Of a stretch of DNA of 64,000 nucleotides, positions 50,999 to 58,624 are shown one piece after another. Both the position numbers and the translations under genes were made by a program. The notes under the pieces were generated by a model. It searched no databases. It saw nothing but the letters and a program-made list of their open reading frames with translations, and was not told the DNA's origin. Source of the DNA: Kaistia hirudinis (GTDB taxonomy: Bacteria > Pseudomonadota > Alphaproteobacteria > Rhizobiales > Kaistiaceae); contig NZ_JACIDS010000001.1 of NCBI RefSeq assembly GCF_014196455.1, positions 372,001 to 436,000 of the forward strand. Reading direction: 5' to 3'. How positions within the stretch are numbered: the first letter of the stretch is position 1; the number at the start of each line of letters is the position of its first letter.

Positions 50999-51858
50999 TT
51001 GCCTGCGCCGGCCGGGCCGGTGGCGATCGGCAACTCGGCGCGCCCGCCCCATTCGGCCCAGGAGCCGTCATAGAGGCCGACCGGCTTGCCGCCGGCGACA
51101 TCGAGCGCCAGGGTGAGCACGGCCGCCGTGACGCCCGAGCCGCAGCTGGTGACGACGGGCTGCGCCGGATCGACGCCAGCCGCCGCAAAGGCGGCGCGGA
51201 TCTCCTCGGGCGACTTCAGGCGGCCGTCGCGGATCACCTCGGCGATCGGCAGGTTGAAGCTTCCCGGAATATGGCCGGAGCGGAGGCCCGCGCGCGGTTC
51301 CGGCGCCTCGCCGCGAAAGCGCTCGCCGGCGCGGGCATCGACGATCTGCGCCTCGGCCGAGGCTGTCAGCGCCAGCACCTGATCGGCGTTCCGCACGGCA
51401 TCCCGGTCGAGCCGGGCATGGAACGTCTTCGGTGCCGGGCTCGGCGTGCCGGCCTCGAGCGGACGGCCCTCGGCCCGCCACTTCGGCAAGCCGCCATCGA
51501 GAACGACGACGGAGCGCGCGCCGAAGGTGCGGAACGTCCACCAGGCGCGCGCCGCGGAGAACAGGCCTGCGCCGTCATAGACGACGATCGTCTGTTCGTC
51601 GGAGATGCCGAGCGCCCCCGCTTCGCGGGCGAAGGTCGCCTCGTCCGGCAGCATATGCGGCAGGCCGGTCGAGAGGTCCGCGATGCGGTCGATGTCGAAG
51701 AAGACGGCGCCGGGAATGTGGCCGGCACGATATTCGGCGATCGCGTCGCGCGCCTGCGCCGGGAGGTACCAGGAGGCGTCGACAATGGCGATCGACGGAT
51801 CGCCGAGGCGATCGGCCAGCCACTCCGTCGACACGAGGCGTTCCGGGTGTGCGGTCAT
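50995..51858 (-). CDS. sseA: 3-mercaptopyruvate sulfurtransferase
   Basis: A 287-residue tandem-rhodanese protein. The inactive N-terminal rhodanese domain contains HIPGAVFFDID near 47-57; the catalytic C-terminal domain has HIPGSFNLP and the active-site loop CGSGVTA near 237, the form typical of mercaptopyruvate sulfurtransferases (thiosulfate sulfurtransferases have CRKGVT). It transfers sulfur from 3-mercaptopyruvate to a thiophilic acceptor. It is third in a cysK-AlaX-sseA-MOSC unit. RBS CAGGA precedes the ATG at 51858. Confidence 0.9.
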   Translation of the reverse strand: MTAHPERLVSTEWLADRLGDPSIAIVDASWYLPAQARDAIAEYRAGHIPGAVFFDIDRIADLSTGLPHMLPDEATFAREAGALGISDEQTIVVYDGAGLFSAARAWWTFRTFGARSVVVLDGGLPKWRAEGRPLEAGTPSPAPKTFHARLDRDAVRNADQVLALTASAEAQIVDARAGERFRGEAPEPRAGLRSGHIPGSFNLPIAEVIRDGRLKSPEEIRAAFAAAGVDPAQPVVTSCGSGVTAAVLTLALDVAGGKPVGLYDGSWAEWGGRAELPIATGPAGAGK

Positions 51859-51886
51859 GATTCCTGTCCGGATGAAATCGGGCGGT

Positions 51887-52603
51887 TCAGGCGAAGCGGA
51901 TGCGGATGCGCCGGTTCTGCTTGCCCTTGTTCTCGATCTTGGCCACGGCGAGCGCGCCGATCTCGGCTGTCGATTGCACATGCATGCCGCCGCAGGGCTG
52001 CAAATCGATATCGCCGATCCGCACGAGGCGGACACGGCCGCTGCCCATGGGCGGCTTGACGCTCATCGTCTTGACGAGGCCGGGATTGGCGAGGAGCTCG
52101 TCGTCGGTGATCCACTCCGTCGAGACGGCGTGATCGGCGGTGACCAGTGCGTTGAGCTGCGCGTCGATCTCCTCCTTGGACGGCACGGCGCCGTCGATGT
52201 CGAAATCGAGATGGCCTTCCTCGGCGCCGATGCGCCCGCCCGTCACGGGAAAGGGCACGGCAACGGTCAAGAGGTGCAGGCCGGTATGGATGCGCATATG
52301 GCGGTGCCGCGTCGGCCAGTCGATATGCGCGACGAGGGCTTCGCCCACCTCGGGCACGGCCGCGCCATCGGCGGGCACATGCACGATCTGCGATTTGTCG
52401 GTGCCATAGATCGCGGTCGCGATCGGAATCGTCGAGCCGTCGGCGCGCTCCAGGAAGCCGGTATCGCCCGGCTGGCCGCCGCCGGTTGCGTAGAACACCG
52501 TGCGGTCGAGCACGATGCCGCCCGTCTCGGTCACCGCCACCACCCTCGCATCCGCGGCCGAAAGATAGGGATCGTCGCGGAAGAGGAGGGCGGTTTCGGT
52601 CAT
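51887..52603 (-). CDS. AlaX-type alanyl-tRNA editing protein
   Basis: A 238-residue free-standing homologue of the AlaRS editing domain. The zinc ligands HTGLH are at residues 106-110 and the second pair is in QPCGGMH near 208-214. A short N-terminal beta-barrel with FYATGGGQPGDTG at 38-49 precedes it. AlaX enzymes deacylate Ser- or Gly-mischarged tRNA(Ala). It sits 2 bp after cysK and 28 bp before sseA, an unusual context discussed in the findings. Confidence 0.9.
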   Translation of the reverse strand: MTETALLFRDDPYLSAADARVVAVTETGGIVLDRTVFYATGGGQPGDTGFLERADGSTIPIATAIYGTDKSQIVHVPADGAAVPEVGEALVAHIDWPTRHRHMRIHTGLHLLTVAVPFPVTGGRIGAEEGHLDFDIDGAVPSKEEIDAQLNALVTADHAVSTEWITDDELLANPGLVKTMSVKPPMGSGRVRLVRIGDIDLQPCGGMHVQSTAEIGALAVAKIENKGKQNRRIRIRFA

Positions 52604-52605
52604 GA

Positions 52606-53640
52606 TCAGGTCTCGTATGGAACTGAGAGTTCGGCCTTGCGCTCCAGCCAGGCCGGAACTGGAAGTCCTTTCTCGCGCAGGAACGCCGGATTGAAAAGCT
52701 TCGACTGATAGCGCGAGCCATAATCGCAGAGGATCGTCACGATCGTATGGCCGGGGCCGAGCTTCTCGGCGAGGCGGATCGCGCCGGCGATGTTGATGCC
52801 CGACGAGCCGCCGAGCACCATGCCCTCATGCTCGGCGAGGTCGAACACGATGTCGAGCGCCTCGGAATCCGGGATCTGGAACGCGGCATCGACCGGCGCG
52901 CCTTCGAGGTTCGCCGTGATCCGGCCCTGGCCGATGCCCTCGGTGATCGAGCTGCCCTCGGCCTTGAGCTCGCCGCTCGTATAATAGCTGTAGAGCGCGG
53001 CGCCGAAGGGGTCGGCGAGCGCGATGGCGACGTCCTTGCTGCGCTCCTTCAGCGCGATGCCGATACCGGCCAGCGTGCCGCCGGAGCCGACCGAGGCGAC
53101 GAAGCCGTCGATCCGGCCGCCCGTCTGCGCCCAGATCTCGGGACCGGTGGTCTCGATATGCGCCTGCCGGTTGGCGATATTGTCGAACTGGTTGGCCCAG
53201 ATCGCGCCGCTCGGCTCGGTGAGGGCCAGTTGCTCGGCGAGACGGCCGGAGAGCTTCACATAATTGTTCGGGTCGCGGTACGGCACGGCCGGCACCTCGA
53301 CCAGCGTGGCGCCGCCGAGGCGGAGCGCATCCTTCTTTTCCTGCGACTGCGTATCTGGAATGACGATGACGGTGCGGAAGCCGAGCGCGCTCGCGACGAG
53401 CGCAAGGCCGATGCCCGTATTGCCAGCCGTGCCCTCGACGATGGTGCCGCCGGGCCGCAGCGTCCCGCGCGCGATGGCGTCGCGAATGATGAAGAGCGCG
53501 GCGCGATCCTTGACCGACTGGCCGGGATTCATGAACTCCGCCTTGCCGAGGATTTCGCAGCCCGTGCGCTCCGAGGCGCGGCGTAGGCGGATCAGCGGCG
53601 TGTTGCCGATGGCGTCGACAACGGAGGGAAGGATGGTCAT
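52606..53640 (-). CDS. cysK: Cysteine synthase (O-acetylserine sulfhydrylase type)
   Basis: A 344-residue fold-type II PLP enzyme. Schiff-base lysine in GQSVKDRAA (K44), substrate loop EGTAGNTGIG near 69-78, PLP phosphate loop GSGGTLAGIG near 190, and ITEGIGQGRIT near 238. It makes cysteine from O-acetylserine and sulfide. The ATG at 53640 gives the standard N-terminus; a TTG at 53754 would add 38 atypical residues and overlap a palindromic element. It is the first gene of a likely four-gene sulfur operon. A cystathionine beta-synthase-like role cannot be excluded. Confidence 0.88.
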   Translation of the reverse strand: MTILPSVVDAIGNTPLIRLRRASERTGCEILGKAEFMNPGQSVKDRAALFIIRDAIARGTLRPGGTIVEGTAGNTGIGLALVASALGFRTVIVIPDTQSQEKKDALRLGGATLVEVPAVPYRDPNNYVKLSGRLAEQLALTEPSGAIWANQFDNIANRQAHIETTGPEIWAQTGGRIDGFVASVGSGGTLAGIGIALKERSKDVAIALADPFGAALYSYYTSGELKAEGSSITEGIGQGRITANLEGAPVDAAFQIPDSEALDIVFDLAEHEGMVLGGSSGINIAGAIRLAEKLGPGHTIVTILCDYGSRYQSKLFNPAFLREKGLPVPAWLERKAELSVPYET

Positions 53641-53738
53641 GGGAACGGCTCGCCCGGGAAGGAGGAGATGATCCGAGCAAACTGCTGCAACCGATCGGGC
53701 GCGGCAAAGCACCGACGTATCGGCGAAGCGGCCCAATC

Positions 53739-53752
53739 GGAAATCAATTTCC
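53739..53752 (-). promoter_or_regulatory. Palindromic operator candidate upstream of cysK
   Basis: The perfect inverted repeat GGAAAT-CA-ATTTCC lies 99-112 bp upstream of the cysK ATG. On the minus strand it overlaps an AAATTG that could be a -10 box with TTGCTG 17 nt before it. This position suits a repressor. The regulator is unknown. Confidence 0.4.
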
Positions 53753-53780
53753 AACAGAGGCCGAAGTCAGCAAGTTTGTT

Positions 53781-55220
53781 TCACTCGTCCGCCTTGAGGC
53801 TTGCGAAGGCGTCGAGGGCGCGGCGGCGGCTTTCCTGAAGGTCGACGATCGGCGCCGGATAGCCGCGCGCGTGGCCGCCGGCCGTGAGCCGCGCGATCTC
53901 GCTCGCCGGGAGGGCGGCGAGCTCCGGCACATGAGCGCGGATATAGTCGGCGCGGGGATCGAATTTCTCGGCCTGCAGCACCGGGTTGAAGACGCGGAAA
54001 TAGGGCGCGGCATCGGCGCCCGAGCCGGCGACCCATTGCCAGGACGCGGCATTGCTCGCCGCATCGGCATCGACCAGCGTGTCCCAGAACCACGCCTCGC
54101 CGATCCGCCAGTCGATCAGGAGGTTCTTGATCAGGAACGAGGCGACGATCATCCGCACGCGATTGTGCATCCAGCCGGTGTGCCAGAGCTGCCGCATCCC
54201 GGCATCGACGATCGGGATGCCGGTGCGCCCCTGCTGCCACGCGGCAAGGTCCGCCGCGTCCGGCTCCCGCCACGGGAACGCATCGAAGCGCGGCTGGAAA
54301 TTGCGGTCCGGCAGGTCCGGAAAATGGAACAGGAGATGCCAGGAGAATTCGCGCCAGCCGAGCTCCGACAGGAACTTGTCGATATTGCGCCGGCCCATCG
54401 TCTCCTGCCGTCCGGCGACTCCGGCGGCGTGCCAGAGCTGGAACGGGCTGACCTCGCCGAAGCGCAGATGCGGCGACAGGCGGGAGGTCGCGTCGATGTC
54501 GGGGCGGTCGCGCTGTCCGGCGTAATGCGGCAGGCCTTCGTCCTGGAACTGCGCCAGCCGCGCCTGCGCGCCGCGCTCGCCGGGTTGCCAGCTTTCGCGC
54601 AGGCCCGCGGCCCAATCCGGCTTGGTCGGCAGCAGGGCCCAGTCCGCGAGGTCGTCGGAGGCGGCGCCATCGGCGGGGGGCGGCCAGTCATGCGGGGCGG
54701 GGAGGGGTGGGCGGGGCTCGCCGCGCGCCAGACAGGCGCGCCAGAACGGGGTGAAGACCCGATAGGGCTGTCCTGCCCCCGTCGTGACGGTCCAGGGCTC
54801 GAACAACAGGCCCGCCTGATGGCTCTCGACGGCGATGCCCTGCCCGCGGAGCGTGGTCTTGAGCGTGGCGTCGACGGCGCGTTCCGCTGCGCCATAGCGG
54901 CGGTTCCAGTCCACCGCGTTCGCGCCGATCTCCTGGATGAGCGCCGGCAGGATGTCGCCCGCCCGGCCGCGGCGCAGGATCAGGCGGTAGCCATGCGCGG
55001 CGAGATCGTTCGAGAGCGCCGCGAGGGAATGGTGCAGCCACCAGCGCGACGCGCCGCCGAGCGGCCGGGTGCCCTCGCTTTCCTCGTCGAGGATATAGAC
55101 GAGGGCCAGACGCCCGCCGCGCTCGATCGCGGCGGTGAGCGCGGGATTGTCGGCAAGGCGCAGATCCTCGCGAAACCAGACGAGGCTCGTGGCGGATTGG
55201 TCGGCGGAGGACGTGCTCAT
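53781..55220 (-). CDS. phrB: Deoxyribodipyrimidine photo-lyase
   Basis: A 479-residue class I CPD photolyase. N-terminal antenna-binding domain from SLVWFREDLRLADNPAL near 12-28; C-terminal FAD domain with LSPHLRFGEVSPFQLWH near 250, GWREFSWHLL near 290, TGIPIVDAGMRQLWHTGWMH near 345-364 and ASWQWVAGSGADAAPYFRVF near 405. It repairs UV-induced pyrimidine dimers using blue light. Length and motifs are complete. The ATG at 55220 is preferred to a codon 12 residues upstream. It is probably monocistronic. Confidence 0.93.
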   Translation of the reverse strand: MSTSSADQSATSLVWFREDLRLADNPALTAAIERGGRLALVYILDEESEGTRPLGGASRWWLHHSLAALSNDLAAHGYRLILRRGRAGDILPALIQEIGANAVDWNRRYGAAERAVDATLKTTLRGQGIAVESHQAGLLFEPWTVTTGAGQPYRVFTPFWRACLARGEPRPPLPAPHDWPPPADGAASDDLADWALLPTKPDWAAGLRESWQPGERGAQARLAQFQDEGLPHYAGQRDRPDIDATSRLSPHLRFGEVSPFQLWHAAGVAGRQETMGRRNIDKFLSELGWREFSWHLLFHFPDLPDRNFQPRFDAFPWREPDAADLAAWQQGRTGIPIVDAGMRQLWHTGWMHNRVRMIVASFLIKNLLIDWRIGEAWFWDTLVDADAASNAASWQWVAGSGADAAPYFRVFNPVLQAEKFDPRADYIRAHVPELAALPASEIARLTAGGHARGYPAPIVDLQESRRRALDAFASLKADE

Positions 55221-55283
55221 CCGAGGCGAGCTAGCGCTCGGCGCATCACCCGGCAAGGGGGACCGTCCGGTCTCTTCGCCGGA

Positions 55284-56312
55284 TCACTCGGCCGCCGCGA
55301 GGCGCGGCGAGCCGCGTTCGAGCCTTGCCCAGGCCGGGCGCTCGAACAGGAACTTGAGCGGCGTGCCGCGCACGAGCTGGAAGATGACGATTGGCACGAC
55401 CGAGGCGACTGCCGTGACGATGAGCGAGATCGTGCCGATATCGGTGATGATCCCGGTCTTCAGCAGCAGGGTGCGCGTCACCGCCATGGGCAGGAAGAAG
55501 GCGAGGTAGATGACGATCGAGTTCTGCCCGCAATAGCGCAGCGGCGCCATGATATCCGCCTTGGACAGCAGCGCCGAGATGGTGATGACCGCGACCGCGC
55601 CGACCATGCCGAGGGCGAGGCTGACGAAGGGCAGCTCCGAATAGCCGCCAAAGACCAGTACGCCTTCGAGCAGCGCCCACACCGCGAGGCCCGCGCCGGC
55701 GAGCCAGGGTTTCGCGAGCACCGTGGCGGCGATGCGGAAGATCTGCGGCGCGAAGATATAGCCCGAATAGAAATAGACGAAGCGGGCGGCGAACTCGTCG
55801 GGCAGGACCCAGCCCGTCTCGATATTGGCGATCTCCAGCGCCGCCGCGACGAGCCAGACGATCGGCCAGGGCACGCGGCGGAGCAGCTTCACGGTGACGA
55901 AGAAGACCGGCAGCAGATAGATGAACCAGAGCGTGCCGAAGGGATCGACGAAGGCGAGCGCGAACTGGCGCAGCGTCTCGGCGGCGCCATCCTCGGCGAC
56001 CATGCCCGGCGCCTTGAAGGCGAACTGGATGACGAGCCAGAGCACGTAGAAATAGGCGAAATGCACGACCTTGCGGTCGGCATAGGTGCGCCAGTCGCGA
56101 TCGATCACCTGGGCGAGGAAGAGGCCGGAGATCATGAAGAAATCCGGCATGCGGAAGGGCTTGGCGAAGGCGACGAGATAATGCATCCAGCCTTCGGCGC
56201 CCGCGGCCTTCTCGACGCCGAGCGTCGAATGCATCATCACGACCATGATGATGCAGAAGCCCTTGGCATAGTCGATCCAGTCGACGCGCGCTTTCTTCGT
56301 GGCCGGCGGCAT
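55284..56312 (-). CDS. Acyltransferase family 3 membrane protein
   Basis: A 342-residue polytopic protein of the acyltransferase 3 / OafA-like group. N-terminal RVDWIDYAKGFCIIMVVMMH near 9-28 carries the family Asp and His, and RMPDFFMISGLFLA near 54-67 follows. About ten helices. It probably acylates a surface carbohydrate. It stands alone on the minus strand, 63 bp before the photolyase gene. Confidence 0.85.
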   Translation of the reverse strand: MPPATKKARVDWIDYAKGFCIIMVVMMHSTLGVEKAAGAEGWMHYLVAFAKPFRMPDFFMISGLFLAQVIDRDWRTYADRKVVHFAYFYVLWLVIQFAFKAPGMVAEDGAAETLRQFALAFVDPFGTLWFIYLLPVFFVTVKLLRRVPWPIVWLVAAALEIANIETGWVLPDEFAARFVYFYSGYIFAPQIFRIAATVLAKPWLAGAGLAVWALLEGVLVFGGYSELPFVSLALGMVGAVAVITISALLSKADIMAPLRYCGQNSIVIYLAFFLPMAVTRTLLLKTGIITDIGTISLIVTAVASVVPIVIFQLVRGTPLKFLFERPAWARLERGSPRLAAAE

Positions 56313-56412
56313 GACGCCTCCCTCCGTGGACGGAAGCGCAAATTACCGCCCCTTCGGAAGGCCCCGGTTAATCCGATCGCAGAAAATCGGCCCTATCGGC
56401 GGGCCAATCCGT

Positions 56413-56760
56413 TCAGCGCTGGGGAACCAGCAGCTTCGCCGCGCAGTCCTTCTCGACGGCGACGGCGATCAGCGCGTTGCGCTCGCCGCGTGCAAGCGCG
56501 AGGGACTGATCATATTCAGACGTCCGCGAGCCGAAGCCGGTGAAGAAGAACAGCACCGGATTCTGGGCGCGCTGCAGCCCGGCGAGCGTCGAGCTGTCAT
56601 TGCCGATCGGCCCGTTCAGCTGGCGGATCTTGAAGGCGATCTGCTCGCAGGAGAGCTTGCGATAGGGAGCCGGATTGACCGCGGTCACCGGGACGTCCTG
56701 CGCCGCGGCGACGGATGCCGTCGCGGTGAGCGCGAGAATGGAAAGCAGGATCCGTCTCAT
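56413..56760 (-). CDS. Small exported hypothetical protein
   Basis: A 115-residue protein with a signal peptide (about 1-20, ASVAAAQD cleavage). The mature part is helical with two cysteines (about 38 and 106) that could form a disulfide, and the motif KLSCEQIAFKIRQLNG resembles helices seen in small periplasmic proteins. RBS GGAGAAGG is close to the ATG at 56760. It follows two tandem lipoprotein genes on the same strand. Function not recognised. Confidence 0.68.
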   Translation of the reverse strand: MRRILLSILALTATASVAAAQDVPVTAVNPAPYRKLSCEQIAFKIRQLNGPIGNDSSTLAGLQRAQNPVLFFFTGFGSRTSEYDQSLALARGERNALIAVAVEKDCAAKLLVPQR

Positions 56761-56780
56761 CGGCCTTCTCCAACAATTAT

Positions 56781-56805
56781 GGCGGCGTTCCCAGGGAGCG
56801 CCGCC
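56781..56805 (-). other. Hairpin in the leader of the small exported protein gene
   Basis: Stem GGCGGCG / CGCCGCC (7 bp) around an 11-nt partly self-complementary loop, ending about 10 nt before the ribosome site of the gene starting at 56760. It could modulate translation or be the end of a terminator tandem with the next hairpin. No T-tract. Confidence 0.4.
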
Positions 56806-56815
56806 CTGATATGCA

Positions 56816-56843
56816 CCGGAGCTCTGCGGGCGCAAAGCTCCGG
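56816..56843 (-). terminator. Stem-loop after the second lipoprotein gene
   Basis: Perfect 8-bp stem CCGGAGCT / AGCTCCGG with a 12-nt loop, beginning 10 bp after the lipoprotein stop at 56853 (minus strand). Probable terminator without a T-run, or a 3' stabilising hairpin. Confidence 0.45.
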
Positions 56844-56852
56844 CATCATGCA

Positions 56853-57026
56853 TCAGCGACCGCCGCTCTGGCAGTCTTCGATGTTCTGCGAGCCGCCGGG
56901 GCCGCAGGAATTCGGCGGGTTGTCCAGCGCCTGGATGGCCGGCGAATTCGGATTGTCGGTTGCCTGGCAACCGGCGATGCCGAAAAGGCTCGCCATGAGG
57001 CACATAGAAAGCAATGCCGTCCGCAT
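56853..57026 (-). CDS. Mini-lipoprotein, paralogue 2
   Basis: A 57-residue lipoprotein read directly from the sequence. It has a signal with lipobox IAGC (lipid Cys at residue 20), then a short mature peptide containing ALDNPPNSCGPGGSQNIEDC, with two further cysteines at about 41 and 52. RBS AGGAGAA lies 5 nt before the ATG at 57026. It shares DNPPNSCG, GGS and IEDC with its tandem neighbour (57045-57215), showing a recent duplication. Likely anchored in a membrane facing the periplasm; function unknown. Confidence 0.75.
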   Translation of the reverse strand: MRTALLSMCLMASLFGIAGCQATDNPNSPAIQALDNPPNSCGPGGSQNIEDCQSGGR

Positions 57027-57044
57027 GACTGTTCTCCTGAGTGC

Positions 57045-57215
57045 TCAGCGGCGACCGCTGTTGCAATCCTCGATATCGGCAGAGCCGCCCGATCCGCAAG
57101 AGTTCGGCGGGTTGTCCATCGCCTGCATCGCGCCCGAATTCGACCCGCCGGACTGGCAAGCCGAAAGGCCCGCCATGCTCGAAATCAAAGCCAGCGAGAG
57201 AAAGAAAATCCGCAT
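57045..57215 (-). CDS. Mini-lipoprotein, paralogue 1
   Basis: A 56-residue lipoprotein read directly from the sequence. Signal peptide with lipobox LSAC (lipid Cys at 20), then QAMDNPPNSCGSGGSADIED and a final cysteine near 51. RBS GAGGAG precedes the ATG at 57215 by about 7 nt. About half of the residues match the downstream paralogue, concentrated in DNPPNSCG-x-GGS-x2-IEDC. The 18-bp gap to the second copy indicates co-transcription. Confidence 0.75.
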   Translation of the reverse strand: MRIFFLSLALISSMAGLSACQSGGSNSGAMQAMDNPPNSCGSGGSADIEDCNSGRR

Positions 57216-57263
57216 GGTGGTGCTCCTCAGCCTTCCCCAGATCCCAGTCTGAACACAGCGGCG

Positions 57264-57518
57264 TTAGCCGTCATTGTCCGAAGTCAAATCCTCAAGCCGG
57301 CGGCCCTCGTCGAGCGGGCCGTGGCGCACCATGCCCCGCGCCGTCGCCCATTCGCGGAAGGCGGTCCTGAGCGCCTCGGGGCGCGACAGCGCGCGGCCAT
57401 CCTCGCCAATGAATCGGTCGAGCGCGGCCAGCAGATCCGGCGGCATCCGCACGCCCACGAGCGTCGCGTGGCCGCGTGGCCGTCCCCTGGATCTGCGATC
57501 GTCGGTCTGTTCACTCAT
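57264..57518 (-). CDS. Ribbon-helix-helix (CopG-like) protein
   Basis: An 84-residue protein. Residues about 13-60 fit a ribbon-helix-helix DNA-binding domain: basic start RSRGRPRG, beta-strand ATLVGVRMP, helix PDLLAALDRFI and second helix RPEALRTAFREWAT. It resembles small CopG/ParD-type regulators; no toxin partner gene is adjacent, so an antitoxin role is unsupported. It lies 48 bp upstream of the tandem lipoproteins on the same strand and could regulate them. Confidence 0.72.
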   Translation of the reverse strand: MSEQTDDRRSRGRPRGHATLVGVRMPPDLLAALDRFIGEDGRALSRPEALRTAFREWATARGMVRHGPLDEGRRLEDLTSDNDG

Positions 57519-57567
57519 GGAATAAGCGTTAACAGAAAATCGCCCGCCCCGCAACGCCCCGCACACG

Positions 57568-58590
57568 TCAGGCGGCGGGGGCGAGGCGATATTCCGTGCG
57601 CTGGCGATAGGTCTCGCCCGGGTTCAGCCGGGCCGAGGGGAAGGCCGGACGGTTGGGATTGTCGGGGAAGCGCATCGGCTCGAGGCAGAGCCCCGCATTG
57701 GGAAAATGCAGCGTGCCGCCGAGATCCGCCGCGCCCGGCGCGAGGCCGGCGCCGTCATAGAGCACGATGCCGGGCTCGGTGGTCACGACGTCGAGCGCGA
57801 GGCTCCCGTCCGGCGCCGCGAGGCGCGCCGCCGGGGCGAGACCCGGCCCGTCGCGATCGATCACAAGATAGCAGTCATAGGCAAAGTCGGTCCCGAAGCG
57901 CGGATCGCCGATCACCCGCGCGTCGCGGAAATCATAGGGCGTACCGGCCACCGGCTCGATCGTGCCCTTGGGGTTCATGTCGTCGCCGAAGGGCACGTAG
58001 CGGCTGGCGAAGAAGCGCAGGAGATGATCGCGCGTCGAGACGCCGGGCGTCAGCGTCCAGTAGGAATGCTGCGCCAGACTGACGAGCGTCGGCGCGTCGG
58101 TCGTCGCCGCGATCTCGACCGAGAAGGTCGCCGGCGGAGCGAGCCGATAGGTGAGCGCGACATCGAGGCGCCCCGGATAGCCGTCATCGCCATCCGGCGA
58201 GACGAGCCCGAGCGTGACGAAGTCCGCGCCGTGGTCGCGGATCTCCCAGACCTTGCGCGAGAATCCGGTGGCGCCGCCATGGAGATGGATGCCGGCGGCG
58301 TTCAGCGAGAGCTGATGGATCTTGCCGTCGATGACGACGCGGCCGCCATCGATGCGGCTCGCATGGCGCCCGACCGTCACGCCGAGATAGCGCGGATTGT
58401 CGAGATAGCCCTCAATGCCGTCGAAGCCGAGCACGACGCGTCGGCGCCTGCCATCGGCAAGCGGCACGACGAAGTCGCGCAGCGCCGCGCCGAAGGTGAG
58501 CACCGACGCGGTCGCGCCGGCCGCGTTCGAAAGGCTGATCTCATGGACCACCGTGCCGTCCGGCAGGCGGGCGAATTCCCGGATCGTCAC
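57568..58590 (-). CDS. galM: Aldose 1-epimerase (galactose mutarotase)
   Basis: A 340-residue galactose-mutarotase-fold protein. GRHASRIDGG near 75-84 (family GR-(Y/H)-A-(N/S)-R-I), HLHGGATGFSRKVW near 103-116, the catalytic His in SLAQHSYW near 170-177 and the catalytic Glu in GLCLEPM near 305. It interconverts alpha and beta anomers of an aldose. The start is GTG at 58590 with GAGGA at 7 nt. It is the last gene of the operon carrying a transporter and an SDR, consistent with sugar catabolism. Confidence 0.9.
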   Translation of the reverse strand: MTIREFARLPDGTVVHEISLSNAAGATASVLTFGAALRDFVVPLADGRRRRVVLGFDGIEGYLDNPRYLGVTVGRHASRIDGGRVVIDGKIHQLSLNAAGIHLHGGATGFSRKVWEIRDHGADFVTLGLVSPDGDDGYPGRLDVALTYRLAPPATFSVEIAATTDAPTLVSLAQHSYWTLTPGVSTRDHLLRFFASRYVPFGDDMNPKGTIEPVAGTPYDFRDARVIGDPRFGTDFAYDCYLVIDRDGPGLAPAARLAAPDGSLALDVVTTEPGIVLYDGAGLAPGAADLGGTLHFPNAGLCLEPMRFPDNPNRPAFPSARLNPGETYRQRTEYRLAPAA

Positions 58591-58624
58591 GGGGAAATCC
58601 TCATCGCAAATGTCGGATTGGCGG

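Noticed and set aside
53641-53754. N-terminal extension of cysK from a TTG
   Set aside because: Adds 38 atypical residues before a perfect family start and overlaps a palindromic element.
53871-56543. 890-codon plus-strand ORF opposite photolyase and acyltransferase
   Set aside because: Antisense shadow crossing two well-supported genes and their gap.
57264-57518. Ribbon-helix-helix protein as an antitoxin of a toxin-antitoxin pair
   Set aside because: No small toxin-like ORF overlaps or directly follows it; the next genes are lipoproteins.
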